Positions 1 to 8,081 of a stretch of DNA of 24,648 nt are shown piece by piece. This stretch comes from Burkholderiales bacterium (lineage in GTDB: Bacteria; Pseudomonadota; Gammaproteobacteria; Burkholderiales; JAEUMW01), in NCBI GenBank assembly GCA_016791285.1, contig JAEUMX010000441.1, positions 1-24,648 of the forward strand. The letters are read 5' to 3'. Numbering within the stretch: position 1 is the first letter of the stretch; each line of letters opens with the position of its first letter. The position numbers and the translations under genes are program-made. The notes beneath the pieces are model-generated. The model worked only from the letters and a program-made list of their open reading frames with translations, was not told the origin of the DNA and searched no databases.

Positions 1-170
1 CGCTCGACGTGCTTCGACTTGAGGCTGGCTGCTCCCATCTGCCGATAGCCCAGCGCGTGGAGCTGGTTGGCGATCTGGTCGAGCACGCGCTCGCGGTCGT
101 GCTGCGTGGCATAGCTGCCGTCCCGGTTGCGCCGGCAGAGCTGCTTCAGCTCGTAGTTCAGGTCCCTCAT
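1..170 (-). CDS. Integrase-domain protein (phage integrase N-terminal SAM-like), 5' part only
   Basis: This is the first 56 codons of a minus-strand gene that runs off the left edge of the window. It starts at the ATG at 168-170. The visible protein begins MRDLNYELKQLCRRNRDGSY and continues with an arginine- and glutamine-rich helical segment. I recognise this as the N-terminal DNA-binding part of the integrase-domain proteins that are common on proteobacterial ICEs (Phage_int_SAM / Integrase_1 type). The catalytic tyrosine-recombinase part would lie outside the window. A purine-rich AGGGAGGGAA lies about 13-22 bases upstream of the start, a poor Shine-Dalgarno spacing. In this context it marks the backbone of the mobile element on the far side of the BREX cargo. 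It need not be the integrase that excises the element, since such proteins are often accessory. Confidence 0.75.
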   Translation of the reverse strand, partial: MRDLNYELKQLCRRNRDGSYATQHDRERVLDQIANQLHALGYRQMGAASLKSKHVE

Positions 171-470
171 CCGTGTCTCGCCAGGTTCCCTCCCTTTCTC
201 CGTTCGTTGCCTCTCACTGCCCTTCAAGTTGCTGCTGGTGTGTAAAAAGCCTGTCCGTTTAGTGTTTCTGTCCGTCCCGAACGCTCAGCGTGTCGGGATC
301 TACAAGGGACTCGGGACACCACTCCCGATTTGTGCCGTTTGCTTTGCTGCTTGCCGGCCGCGGCACGCGGCATTGGCCTCGATGGCGCTTTCCTGTCGGA
401 AGTCGGTCCATCGAGTGAGCCATTGACCCAGGGCTCGGAGGGGCGCCGTCTCGGCGCGGCTTTGCACTGA
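171..470. other. Gene-free stretch upstream of the integrase-domain gene
   Basis: I see no convincing gene in these 300 bases; the short reading frames on both strands are compositionally odd and lack start signals. An 8-base direct repeat CTGTCCGT occurs at 251-258 and 268-275, 17 bases apart start to start. That puts it about 80-105 bases before the integrase-domain start, where a promoter or operator for that gene would be expected. No clear -35/-10 pair was identified. Confidence 0.3.
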
Positions 471-936
471 GCCCGCGGGGAGCGGGCATGAGGACGGACC
501 GCGTTGCGCGGTCCAGCATGACGACGGGTCAGGGAGCCCGTCACTTGGGGTCGTCACTTGCGCCAGCCACCGGACAACCTATGACGGCTGGGGCATCGTG
601 CGCGTCGTCACTACCGGCTGGCGCCGGGGTAGTGACGACGCGATTGGCGCAGAAGAGCGGCCGGGTTGACGGCCGCCGAGTTGCAGCAGGGCGACGGATG
701 ACGCCGCTACGGTCCTTTGGCGCAGGCCTGCAGGTCGCTACAGCGGGACGCAGTTGGCGCAGATGACGTTCGGGTGAAGCAGGAGTAGCCGTTGGGGCAG
801 AACAACCTATGCCCGGCAAACGCGGCCGACGCCTGGCGGCTTACGACGTAGGGTCGGCCTTCGTTGCTGCAGAGGAGCCGTAAGAGCGGTGCCAATCGAT
901 GTCCGAACCTCGGACTTGGCTTGCACACGTACGTGT
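471..936. repeat. Cluster of inverted repeats / hairpins in non-coding DNA
   Basis: Several inverted repeats follow each other: 471-476/482-487 (6 bp), 496-503/507-514 (8 bp, 3-base loop), 523-528/537-542 (6 bp), 601-615/628-642 (15 bp perfect, 12-base loop), 657-662/671-676 (6 bp), the palindrome 722-731, 901-906/910-915 (6 bp) and the 12-base palindrome 925-936. The 15-bp stem is far beyond chance; the 6-bp ones alone would not be notable in G+C-rich DNA. The hexamer TGGCGC or its complement occurs five times (560-565, 619-624, 645-650, 718-723, 755-760). No T-run follows the stems, so these are not ordinary intrinsic terminators. Possible roles are a structured RNA, a transfer or replication origin, or a protein-binding array. 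Confidence 0.55.
550..639. repeat. Alternative long-range stem competing with the 15-bp hairpin
   Basis: Bases 550-558 (GTCGTCACT) are complementary to 631-639, and 560-568 (GCGCCAGCC) are complementary to 616-624. This makes an 18-bp two-part stem with an asymmetric internal loop and a 47-base apical segment. It shares its 3' arm with the perfect hairpin 601-615/628-642, so the two structures exclude each other. This was read directly from the sequence. A switch-like role, or origin from three related repeat copies, is inference. Confidence 0.5.
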
Positions 937-942
937 ATCTCC

Positions 943-1511
943 GAGCCTTACGGCCACCGGCTTTCAGGAGATCTGACCGGTTTCGGCGCTCTTGCGAGCA
1001 AAGGGCGATGCGTAACGGACATCAAGCGGGCTGACACAGCCAACGTGAAACGATATTTAATGTCCGGCGAATCGGGGCACGATGACAATGGCTCACCGAT
1101 CGCGAAACTCCGTTTGGGACCATGCCGCCATTGGGCAAGTTCCCCTGAGGTCAGAGGCTGCCCCCGGTTTCGCTGGTCAATCCGTGCTTGACGCGACGAA
1201 GATCCAAGCAGGGACCTGTCCGCAGTGCAAAAGACTATCCCTGACAAACGGTGAGCAGGCAGCTTACCCACCGCCGCGCGTTCGTGCGTGAGAGGCGCCG
1301 CCCGCGCGACCGTGGATAAGCATTCTGAGCACGACATCCGAATTCGCGCGAGTACAAGACGTCGAATCGCGCCAGCGATTGGGGCCCCACCGCACGACTC
1401 TTGACTCCGGGACTGATACCCGAGGTCCGCCGCGACCGGTGAGGTTCCACCAGAGAGGTCAAGGTTGCATGCCTACCTGGGTAAATCTCTGCGGATCCCA
1501 GAGTCATGGCC
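943..1511. other. Gene-free stretch downstream of brxL
   Basis: I find no gene with recognisable protein features here on either strand. A weak 5-bp inverted repeat (1487-1491/1499-1503) lies just past the brxL stop codon. It has no following T-run, so it is a poor terminator candidate. The stretch could be decayed mobile-element DNA at the cargo boundary, but I could not identify any family. Confidence 0.3.
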
Positions 1512-3566
1512 TCACCCCATCCCCATTGCCAAGATCGCCGACTTAGTAGGAGAGTCGTAGAACTGCCACTGGATCGCCGTGAGGATGGCGTCCGGGACTT
1601 CGGCGACGTCACGCTTGTTCTCGCTTGGGATGAGGATGCGCTTGGCCCCGGCCTCCACCGCAAGTTGCATGCGTTCGGGGAGCGAGGCGACCTTGAGCAG
1701 CATGCCCTGGACACTCATCTCGCCAAGGACGACGGTGCGATCGAGAACGGGCTTCTCCAATATGGCCGACACCAGAGAGATGAAGAAGGCGACGGCGGTC
1801 TCGGAACCCTCCTTGGCTTGGTTCAAGTTTATCGCCTGTACGGTGAAGTCATAAGCCTTCAGATCGTGGTCGATGCCGAGGTTCTTGAGATTCGCCTTCA
1901 GGTAGGCGTCGGCTGTCTTAATGGCCTCCTTCATTTTGCTCGACAGGTTGCCGAGCGGGATGATCCGGCCCGACCCGCGATTCATCTGGGTTTGCAGCAG
2001 AAACAGCGCAAGCCGAGCGTCGGTGGCGTCGGTCCCGACGGTGTAGACGCTACCCGGCGGGAGTATGCCCTCGGCGATGATGCTGTCGCCTCCCATCTCG
2101 GGCAACCGCACGAAAGTCTCCTGGCCGCTCTCCCGGTCGATGAACGAGAAGCTGGTGTCCCAGTACTCGAGGCCGCCCATCTTCTTGAGCTGCTCCTTTA
2201 CCCGGCGTCGCATCTCCATCGCATAAGTGACGTACTCTTCCATCTCCTCACCCGTGACCTCGCCGTCCGGATGGAGCAGCTTGATTAAGCCCGAGACGGT
2301 CTTTCGGACTGCCTTCTGATCGCGGCCGCCGAGGTGCTGGCCGAATCGGAAGAACCGCTCGGCGTAATCAACGTAGCCGCGCTTGCGGAACTCGCGGAAG
2401 ACCTCGGCGAGGTAATCCGTGACAAGGCCGAAGTGGTCGGTGTAGGCCGCGTCCGACGTCTTCTGGAACTCCCAGCCCGGAATGTAGGCGTGGATGCGGT
2501 CGTAGAACGCGGTGTCCATCTCCTTGGGCATCGGGTAGAAGAGGTTCGACGTGCGGACGATGGTCTCGATGTCACCGTCGATGTTGCCTACGAAGACGAT
2601 CGACCCCTCGGCCGTGATGATGTCGCGGCCGCGACTGAACGTGCCGTCTTCCATGTACCCCTTCATGATGTTGATGCCGTTCTTGTCGGTGAAGCGAATG
2701 CCAGCCGCCTCGTCGAACGCGACCACGTCCCAAAGGGCAACCAGCCCGCGCTGGCCGCTCGATAGGTTCACAAACATCTGCGCCGTGGTCGTCTGCCCAC
2801 CCGAAACAAGGTGGCAGTAGGGGCTGAGCTGCTGGTAGACGAAGCTCTTGCCGGTGCCGCGCGGGCCGAGCTCGACTGAGTTGTAGTTCTTCTCGACGAA
2901 GGGCAAGAGGCGCTGAATGTAGTGCAGCTTTCGGCGCTGCGTGTAGTAGGGGTGACTCGGCTCGTACCCCATCGAGCGCATGAGTAGGTCGAGCCACTGG
3001 TCGCGGGTGAATCGGCGGCGCCCCTCGATGAAGCGGTCGATGTTGCGGGTGGAAAGCTGAATGGGTCGGATGCTCTCGACAAAGAATGGGCGGTTCTGCC
3101 CCTTGAAGACGAACGAATCGTCGTAGCGCAGGGTGATCTCAGCCCAGACGCCGCCCATTAGCAGCCGGTCGTGGGTATGCACCTCGCTCTCGTCGATGTT
3201 AATGAAGTCGAGGTCCAGGTTCGAGAGGCGACCCCAGTACTTGTCATGCGTCTCGACCAGACGCACAGAGATCTTGTCGATGATCTCGTAGGTCGAGTGC
3301 TGCTTGATGGCCGACTTCACTGCCTCGCGTTCGTCGGGCTTCACGTATTTTGAGGCGAGCGTTTCGCGGACGAACTCGAGGCCCTCGCGGATGGCCTCTT
3401 CCTCGGTAGAGGCGCAGTACTTGCCGAGCAGAAATTCGATGACGAAGGCGGGCACGCCGAAGGCGCTCCGCATCCGCCGCAGCAGGTCCTTGCGCACCAC
3501 TAGGCCTGGGAAGGCCTCGGCGGCCAGCTTGTCCAACTCATCGAGTTCAAAGGGCTGCTCGCTCAT
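1512..3566 (-). CDS. brxL: BREX system AAA+ / Lon-like protein BrxL
   Basis: BrxL is the last gene of type 1 BREX operons, an AAA+ ring-forming DNA-associated factor needed for phage restriction but not for methylation. The 684-residue protein has a Walker A motif GPRGTGKS at 234-241 and a Walker B VVAFDE at 281-286. Its C-terminal domain (about 560-684) resembles the Lon peptidase fold, with the ILIPSENKRDV segment matching Lon's IPKENEKDL. The Lon catalytic dyad looks lost: the DGPSAG serine region reads EGSETA and the GGLKEK lysine region reads ASLPER, which suggests a non-proteolytic Lon-like domain. The ATG at 3564-3566 follows the pglZ stop by 7 bases with GAGG in the gap, so it is probably co-translated. 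It is normal in length and appears intact. Confidence 0.93.
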   Translation of the reverse strand: MSEQPFELDELDKLAAEAFPGLVVRKDLLRRMRSAFGVPAFVIEFLLGKYCASTEEEAIREGLEFVRETLASKYVKPDEREAVKSAIKQHSTYEIIDKISVRLVETHDKYWGRLSNLDLDFINIDESEVHTHDRLLMGGVWAEITLRYDDSFVFKGQNRPFFVESIRPIQLSTRNIDRFIEGRRRFTRDQWLDLLMRSMGYEPSHPYYTQRRKLHYIQRLLPFVEKNYNSVELGPRGTGKSFVYQQLSPYCHLVSGGQTTTAQMFVNLSSGQRGLVALWDVVAFDEAAGIRFTDKNGINIMKGYMEDGTFSRGRDIITAEGSIVFVGNIDGDIETIVRTSNLFYPMPKEMDTAFYDRIHAYIPGWEFQKTSDAAYTDHFGLVTDYLAEVFREFRKRGYVDYAERFFRFGQHLGGRDQKAVRKTVSGLIKLLHPDGEVTGEEMEEYVTYAMEMRRRVKEQLKKMGGLEYWDTSFSFIDRESGQETFVRLPEMGGDSIIAEGILPPGSVYTVGTDATDARLALFLLQTQMNRGSGRIIPLGNLSSKMKEAIKTADAYLKANLKNLGIDHDLKAYDFTVQAINLNQAKEGSETAVAFFISLVSAILEKPVLDRTVVLGEMSVQGMLLKVASLPERMQLAVEAGAKRILIPSENKRDVAEVPDAILTAIQWQFYDSPTKSAILAMGMG

Positions 3567-3573
3567 GCTCGCC

Positions 3574-6168
3574 TCACATGTCTCTTCCCACCGTCAGCTT
3601 GATGCCGCCCGGCGGGAACTGCTCAAGCGTCTCGACGTCTCGAATGTCGAGCTCGAGCAGCTCGCCCGCCTGGAAGCGGGCTGCGGTGTGGAAGAAGAGG
3701 GTCACGCTCTGTTCCAGCCCCTGCGCGTCCAGGCGCACCTCCTTGGGCTTGCCGGCGAGGACGCTCGTGGTTTTGCCGTCGGCTTCGCGCCTCAGCACGT
3801 CGATTGAGAGCGTTCGGCCGTTCTCGGTAAACAGCGTCATTTGACCAGTCTTCGAGGTGGGGGCGGCAGCAGGGCGCACGAGGACTTTCACCGCGGTTCG
3901 CTGCAGCTCGTAGGTCGGCAGCACCACCTCGACGCCAACGCGCTTCTCTCGCGCGGCGTGCGCCTGGGAGATCAGGTGCGGAATGATCACCTCCTGCACC
4001 GCGGCGCCTCCATGGGAGAACGACTTTTCCGCTTTGAAGAACGCCAAGCCCGGTGGCACCGCTACGCGCATCTCAGCGTCCCAGGCAAACGGCAACCGAA
4101 CGAGCGGCAGATCTGCGCTGGCCGGCACGAGTGCAAAGCGCTCCTTCAGTACGTGGCACCACGCCTTGTCGCAGGGCACCTCGCTTGGGAGCTTGCTCTC
4201 GTCGAGCATGATGAACCCGTGGTCGGTTACGACGTGAACACGTGCGTAGCCCCAGCGGTGGAGCTTGCGCACGAGGCGAGCCAAGCGGTCGATCTCCAGG
4301 TGGACGTGTCGGATCAGGGTCTCGGCCTGCCCGTGCCCGATTTGGTCCACCTCCTCGTGGCCAAATACGACGAGCAGCTCGCCGAGACTCGCCGGAGCCT
4401 CCGAGCACTGCTCGACGTCGGTGATGTCCCGGCAGTCGGCGCCGAAGGCCTTGAGGATGGCGAGCCGGTTGTCGCGCACCGAGGTGTCCTTGCCGTTGAG
4501 CCTCGGGTGAATCGTGTTTCCCTTGATCTCGATCGTCACCTCGCCATCGCCCGCGGGGAGCAGCGCCGTCATACCCACCGGCGTCACGGTGGGCAGCACC
4601 GCCAGGACAGGCCCTACCTCCACGACGTGACCACGAAGGTGGTCGCGCACGGCAAGAGCGCAGTCGTAGCGGAGGGCATCGACGATGATGACCGCTCGGC
4701 GGCCCTTGGCTTTCCAGAGCGTGTGCTCCAGGCGCGACGTGACGCCAGGCACGCCCGGAACCTCCAGCGTTCCAGTGGCCGCGACACGCTGGAAGAACGC
4801 GTCGTTGAGGGCCAGTGCGTAGGCGGCGTAGGCCCGATCGGCCACCCGGCCCACGGTCGCGTGGCCTTCCTCATCGGCGCCTTGGCGAAGCTCGATGTGC
4901 CGCCACTCGATGATAGCGGCGTGGTCCACATACACGCGGACGAGGTCGGCCACGCTGCCCGCGCTTTGTACCCTCTCCACGCCCCCGGCGCAGTCGTCGA
5001 TGAATGCGCGCAGGTCGCGCAGGAGAACCCACTGCGTGCCGCCTTGGGCGCTGGCTTTGGCGAACTCGGGCTCCTTGGCAAGCAACTCGGTGTGATTCTC
5101 GAAGAACGCGTTTGTTGTGGAGTCCTTGGTCGCAGCGGCTTCGAAGGCGTCGTAGGTCTGCTTGAGTCTCAGCTCGGAGAGATGCGGGAAGCCGAAGGAG
5201 AGGCCGGTACGTCCCTCGGCCCACGTGGTGAGATCGACCTTGGCCTCCACCGCCTCCACCCACCGGTCCCAGGCGGCGCGGTACTCGGCGTCCCTCAGCC
5301 AGCGCTGCAGGAGCTGCCGGTGGTGGGGCCGCACCGCGTGGGCCGGCAGCCGATCCACGAACGGAAAGTCGTCCGGCTCGCCGTAGCCGAGGAAGGTCTC
5401 GGTGAGCGCGAGAACCGCTACCAGCTCTTCGATCCACTCCTCAGGGGAGTGCACCGGAACGTCGAAGCCGTAGCGCTCCCGCACCATCTCCAGAAACTCC
5501 TTGTCTAGCCCCTTCTCCTGGAGGGTCTTCCACGCGACCTCGGGTTCCACGGCGAGATCGAGGATGGTCTGGTCGACGTCGCCGATCAGCCGGGACTGTG
5601 CAAGCTCGGGCGTGAGCTGCGTGGCCCAGAACACGGCCGGACGATCAGCGAACTTGGCGACGTACTTGGAGAGGAGCGAGTCGCGGCCGCCATCCCAAAG
5701 CCGTCGTTGGTCGGTCGCGTTGTCGGGGAGCGCGACGCCGGCCAGCCGCAGGAAGCTGAAGAGCGTCGGTCGCTTGCCACCGATGCGCCAGAGCACGCCG
5801 CCGGTTCGATACTCCTCGAGGAGATCGAGGAGCACGCCGTCGTCGCCGTTGTTGACCGCAGCCACGTCCAGGCGGTCCTCGCTGAGCGGAACGTAGAGCA
5901 CGAAGCGGAGGCGTCGGCGCTCCTCGGCGGTGGCTGCTTGCGAGAGAAGCTGGTGGACGCGGTGTTTGAGCCAGATCTGGCCGCGCGTTGCCCCCGAGTC
6001 GTACTCGAGCAACACGAACGGTGGCTGCTTCATCTGGGCGAGGTGGGCCTGAAGCGTCGGCAAGACCCGGGCGAACTCGAGCTTCTCGTCGAACCAGAGG
6101 CAGACCTGGGCCCGCTTCTCGTGTTGGAAGCGCTGCTCGAGCTGGCTAACGAGTGACTCGAGAATCAT
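3574..6168 (-). CDS. pglZ: BREX-1 phosphatase-superfamily protein PglZ
   Basis: PglZ is a core protein of all BREX types and belongs to the alkaline phosphatase superfamily. With the start at the ATG 6166-6168 it has 864 residues, close to the usual BREX-1 length. Metal-site-like motifs are in the expected order: VDALRYD at 496-502, TVTPVGMTALLP at 526-537, VFGHEEVDQIGH at 601-612 and VVTDHGFIM at 646-654. The first half begins with the typical helical segment ending CLWFDE. The start was chosen because TGATG joins the upstream pglX stop and this ATG with a one-base overlap, and MILESL is a natural N-terminus; the open frame continues 39 codons further upstream but there overlaps pglX. brxL follows 7 bases downstream. 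Its substrate is not known for the family. Confidence 0.93.
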   Translation of the reverse strand: MILESLVSQLEQRFQHEKRAQVCLWFDEKLEFARVLPTLQAHLAQMKQPPFVLLEYDSGATRGQIWLKHRVHQLLSQAATAEERRRLRFVLYVPLSEDRLDVAAVNNGDDGVLLDLLEEYRTGGVLWRIGGKRPTLFSFLRLAGVALPDNATDQRRLWDGGRDSLLSKYVAKFADRPAVFWATQLTPELAQSRLIGDVDQTILDLAVEPEVAWKTLQEKGLDKEFLEMVRERYGFDVPVHSPEEWIEELVAVLALTETFLGYGEPDDFPFVDRLPAHAVRPHHRQLLQRWLRDAEYRAAWDRWVEAVEAKVDLTTWAEGRTGLSFGFPHLSELRLKQTYDAFEAAATKDSTTNAFFENHTELLAKEPEFAKASAQGGTQWVLLRDLRAFIDDCAGGVERVQSAGSVADLVRVYVDHAAIIEWRHIELRQGADEEGHATVGRVADRAYAAYALALNDAFFQRVAATGTLEVPGVPGVTSRLEHTLWKAKGRRAVIIVDALRYDCALAVRDHLRGHVVEVGPVLAVLPTVTPVGMTALLPAGDGEVTIEIKGNTIHPRLNGKDTSVRDNRLAILKAFGADCRDITDVEQCSEAPASLGELLVVFGHEEVDQIGHGQAETLIRHVHLEIDRLARLVRKLHRWGYARVHVVTDHGFIMLDESKLPSEVPCDKAWCHVLKERFALVPASADLPLVRLPFAWDAEMRVAVPPGLAFFKAEKSFSHGGAAVQEVIIPHLISQAHAAREKRVGVEVVLPTYELQRTAVKVLVRPAAAPTSKTGQMTLFTENGRTLSIDVLRREADGKTTSVLAGKPKEVRLDAQGLEQSVTLFFHTAARFQAGELLELDIRDVETLEQFPPGGIKLTVGRDM

Positions 6169-8081
6169 CAGGTCACCTTCCCCAGACGCAGGACGCCGGC
6201 CTTCTCGAAGGGCTCGATGTTGACCTTCACGCCGTCGTCCAAGTCCGGGTCCCAGCCTTTCGGCCGCTGGTGCGGCTCCTTCCAAGGAGTCAGGATGCGG
6301 TAGTCCCGCTCGCCGCCCTCGGCCCCGTCGTGGTGCCCCTCTTGGATGAGCTGGAGCTTCTTGTCAAGCGCCTGCGCCTCTTCGACCTTGGATTGCCATT
6401 CGATCCGATCGTCGGTGCGGCCGGCCTTGTCGGCGAGGCCCGCCTCGCGCCGGAACTCCTCGATGGCGTCGCGCAGGTAGCTCGCACGGAGTTTCGCCAT
6501 GCGGTTCTTGTCGAAGCGGTGGTAGTGGACGAGGGCGCCGAAGGCGAAGCGCGAGGTGCCCTGCGCCGAGGCAATGTGCCAGAAGATCGGCCGGTTCTTG
6601 TAGAGCCCGGCGTGGTACTCGAAGAAGGCGTTGTCGAGCCACTCGTCGAGGCTCGCGCACTTGCGGTACCCCTTCACCGTCCGCTTGAGTTCGTTGACGA
6701 TCTCCACCTCGACCTGGTTCGCGTCGCGGCCGGGGAAGAGCGTGGCCAGCTCCTGGCGAACCCGCTCGACGAGCCGTGGCTCGCCGTTAACCGCGTTGAA
6801 GCCGACGATGCCATCGTCGTCGGCTTCCAGCACGCGCTTGACCGCGTAAGAGAGGAGCCGCCAGACGTGTTCCATGCGCTTCTGATCTGGGGACTTGCCA
6901 GCCTGCTGCGGCCACAGCAGTTCCGGTGGCCGCTCACCGAGTCCCTCCTCGATTCGCGCCCGCGTCTGGTCGGGAATACCGTACAGCGAGAACACCGCGT
7001 CGTTCAGTCGCGCGTACGCTTCTCGAATGTCGTTCTCGTCAGCCTGCTCGCGTCTGGACAACGCCTCCAACCGAGCACCCAAGGAATCGCCGCCCACCAG
7101 ATCTTTCCGAAGAATCCACGGGACGCTGAATCGAGTCGACGTTTCATTGCCGTCATCCCAGTTGGCCTTGCAGTCATGGATCGACCTGGCCATTTCACCA
7201 AGCGTCGTCTGGAGAGTCGCGGACATGCGAGGGATGGGAATAGACCCTATAGCGGTAGCTCCCCAATTCCGTGTAGCCACACAATGCGCAAGCGCATCGA
7301 AGAGCGCGCTGTTCATGACGGCCAGGAACACCATCATCTGAGCGGCATCATTCGGAAAGAACGTGGGCGACGCTACGCCGAAGATGCCCAACCCGGGAAG
7401 CAGCCGTGCGTTGATCCCGAGATTCGTTGTCTGCATCCAAGTCACGCCAGGCCTGAAGTAGTCGCTCTCGGACTTCACAAACCGAGACGCACTGCCGTAC
7501 TTCTCCGCGACAACGCCCTTGTACACCTTGCCGTCAGCTTTCCAGTCGATGACGAGATCCCAGTCCGAATAGAAGCGCGAGAAGTCGCCTCCCTTCGCGA
7601 AGAGAACCCATGTCCGCTCGTCCGGATCTGTCGCCACTTCCCACCGCTGGCGGGTGAACCGCTCAATCTCGGTAGTATTGAGCCCACTTCGCGTCGCGCC
7701 ATAGGCAGGATCGAGCGAGGGATGGTCCTTGAAGAGAGGTGCCAGCCACACGATGTTGCGGTAGGCAAGGAGGCTGCCCTCGATGAATCCAAAATCACGA
7801 CGGACCACGTCTATCCGAGGTGCTCCCTCGTCGTTTTGAAGCGACCGCACGAACATCTCGTGCCGGCGCTCGGGCTGGCGTTTGATCGCGCGAAACGGCT
7901 CAAGATCGAAGAATGTCGCGCGCTCGCCTTCCGTCACAACGTAGTACGCGCGCTCAGCTTGCTCGTGCGTCGTTTCGATCCCTTCCCGAGCCTGCGTCGA
8001 CTGAATTGTCGGCACCATCAGCTCACGCCGCAGGTTTGGGTCGGCAAGGATTCCGCGTATGTCCAGGCGCCTCCTACTCAT
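6168..8081 (-). CDS. pglX: C-terminal (target-recognition) half of BREX PglX with an N-terminal VbhA-like antitoxin segment
   Basis: This 637-residue protein supplies the part of PglX missing from the 707-residue gene upstream. Residues about 200-284 (SDYFRPGVTWMQTT, ARLLPGLGIFG, FFPND, IGSIPIP) match the DNA-recognition region of BREX and type IIG-like methyltransferases. Residues 495-503 (KNRPIFWHI) followed by GALVHYHRFDK are the typical PglX C-terminus. It has no methyltransferase motif I or NPPY, so it must act with the N-terminal half. The first ~55 residues are not PglX-like and contain TQAREG at 29-34, a match to the Fic antitoxin motif. Homology to PglX resumes around residue 54, just where the N-terminal half leaves off. 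The ATG 8079-8081 overlaps the Fic stop by 8 bases; the stop overlaps the pglZ start by one. The split is unusual and looks stable rather than decayed. Confidence 0.88.
   Translation of the reverse strand: MSRRRLDIRGILADPNLRRELMVPTIQSTQAREGIETTHEQAERAYYVVTEGERATFFDLEPFRAIKRQPERRHEMFVRSLQNDEGAPRIDVVRRDFGFIEGSLLAYRNIVWLAPLFKDHPSLDPAYGATRSGLNTTEIERFTRQRWEVATDPDERTWVLFAKGGDFSRFYSDWDLVIDWKADGKVYKGVVAEKYGSASRFVKSESDYFRPGVTWMQTTNLGINARLLPGLGIFGVASPTFFPNDAAQMMVFLAVMNSALFDALAHCVATRNWGATAIGSIPIPRMSATLQTTLGEMARSIHDCKANWDDGNETSTRFSVPWILRKDLVGGDSLGARLEALSRREQADENDIREAYARLNDAVFSLYGIPDQTRARIEEGLGERPPELLWPQQAGKSPDQKRMEHVWRLLSYAVKRVLEADDDGIVGFNAVNGEPRLVERVRQELATLFPGRDANQVEVEIVNELKRTVKGYRKCASLDEWLDNAFFEYHAGLYKNRPIFWHIASAQGTSRFAFGALVHYHRFDKNRMAKLRASYLRDAIEEFRREAGLADKAGRTDDRIEWQSKVEEAQALDKKLQLIQEGHHDGAEGGERDYRILTPWKEPHQRPKGWDPDLDDGVKVNIEPFEKAGVLRLGKVT
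7917..8081 (-). other. Putative Fic antitoxin domain (VbhA/FicA-like) fused to PglX C-half
   Basis: This covers codons 1-55 of the downstream PglX half. The sequence T-Q-A-R-E-G (residues 29-34, bases 7980-7997) fits the class I Fic inhibitory motif (S/T)xxxE(G/N). It is followed by IETT, then a helix ending YYVVTEGE, resembling the VbhA pattern of a motif helix, EGLEP and a second helix ending VVGE. The segment directly follows a Fic gene that has no such motif. In known class I pairs the antitoxin is a small separate protein, usually encoded upstream of the toxin; here it would be downstream and fused. The motif match is direct; the function is inference. It might instead be a linker domain that matches by chance. 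Confidence 0.55.

Noticed and set aside
229..1337. Short reading frames on both strands in the left gene-free region
   Set aside because: No start signals, no recognisable motifs and unnatural composition; one frame (707-928, minus) has several cysteines but no consistent zinc-ribbon spacing.
1487..1503. Intrinsic terminator after brxL
   Set aside because: The stem is only 5 bp with a 7-base loop and no T-run follows.
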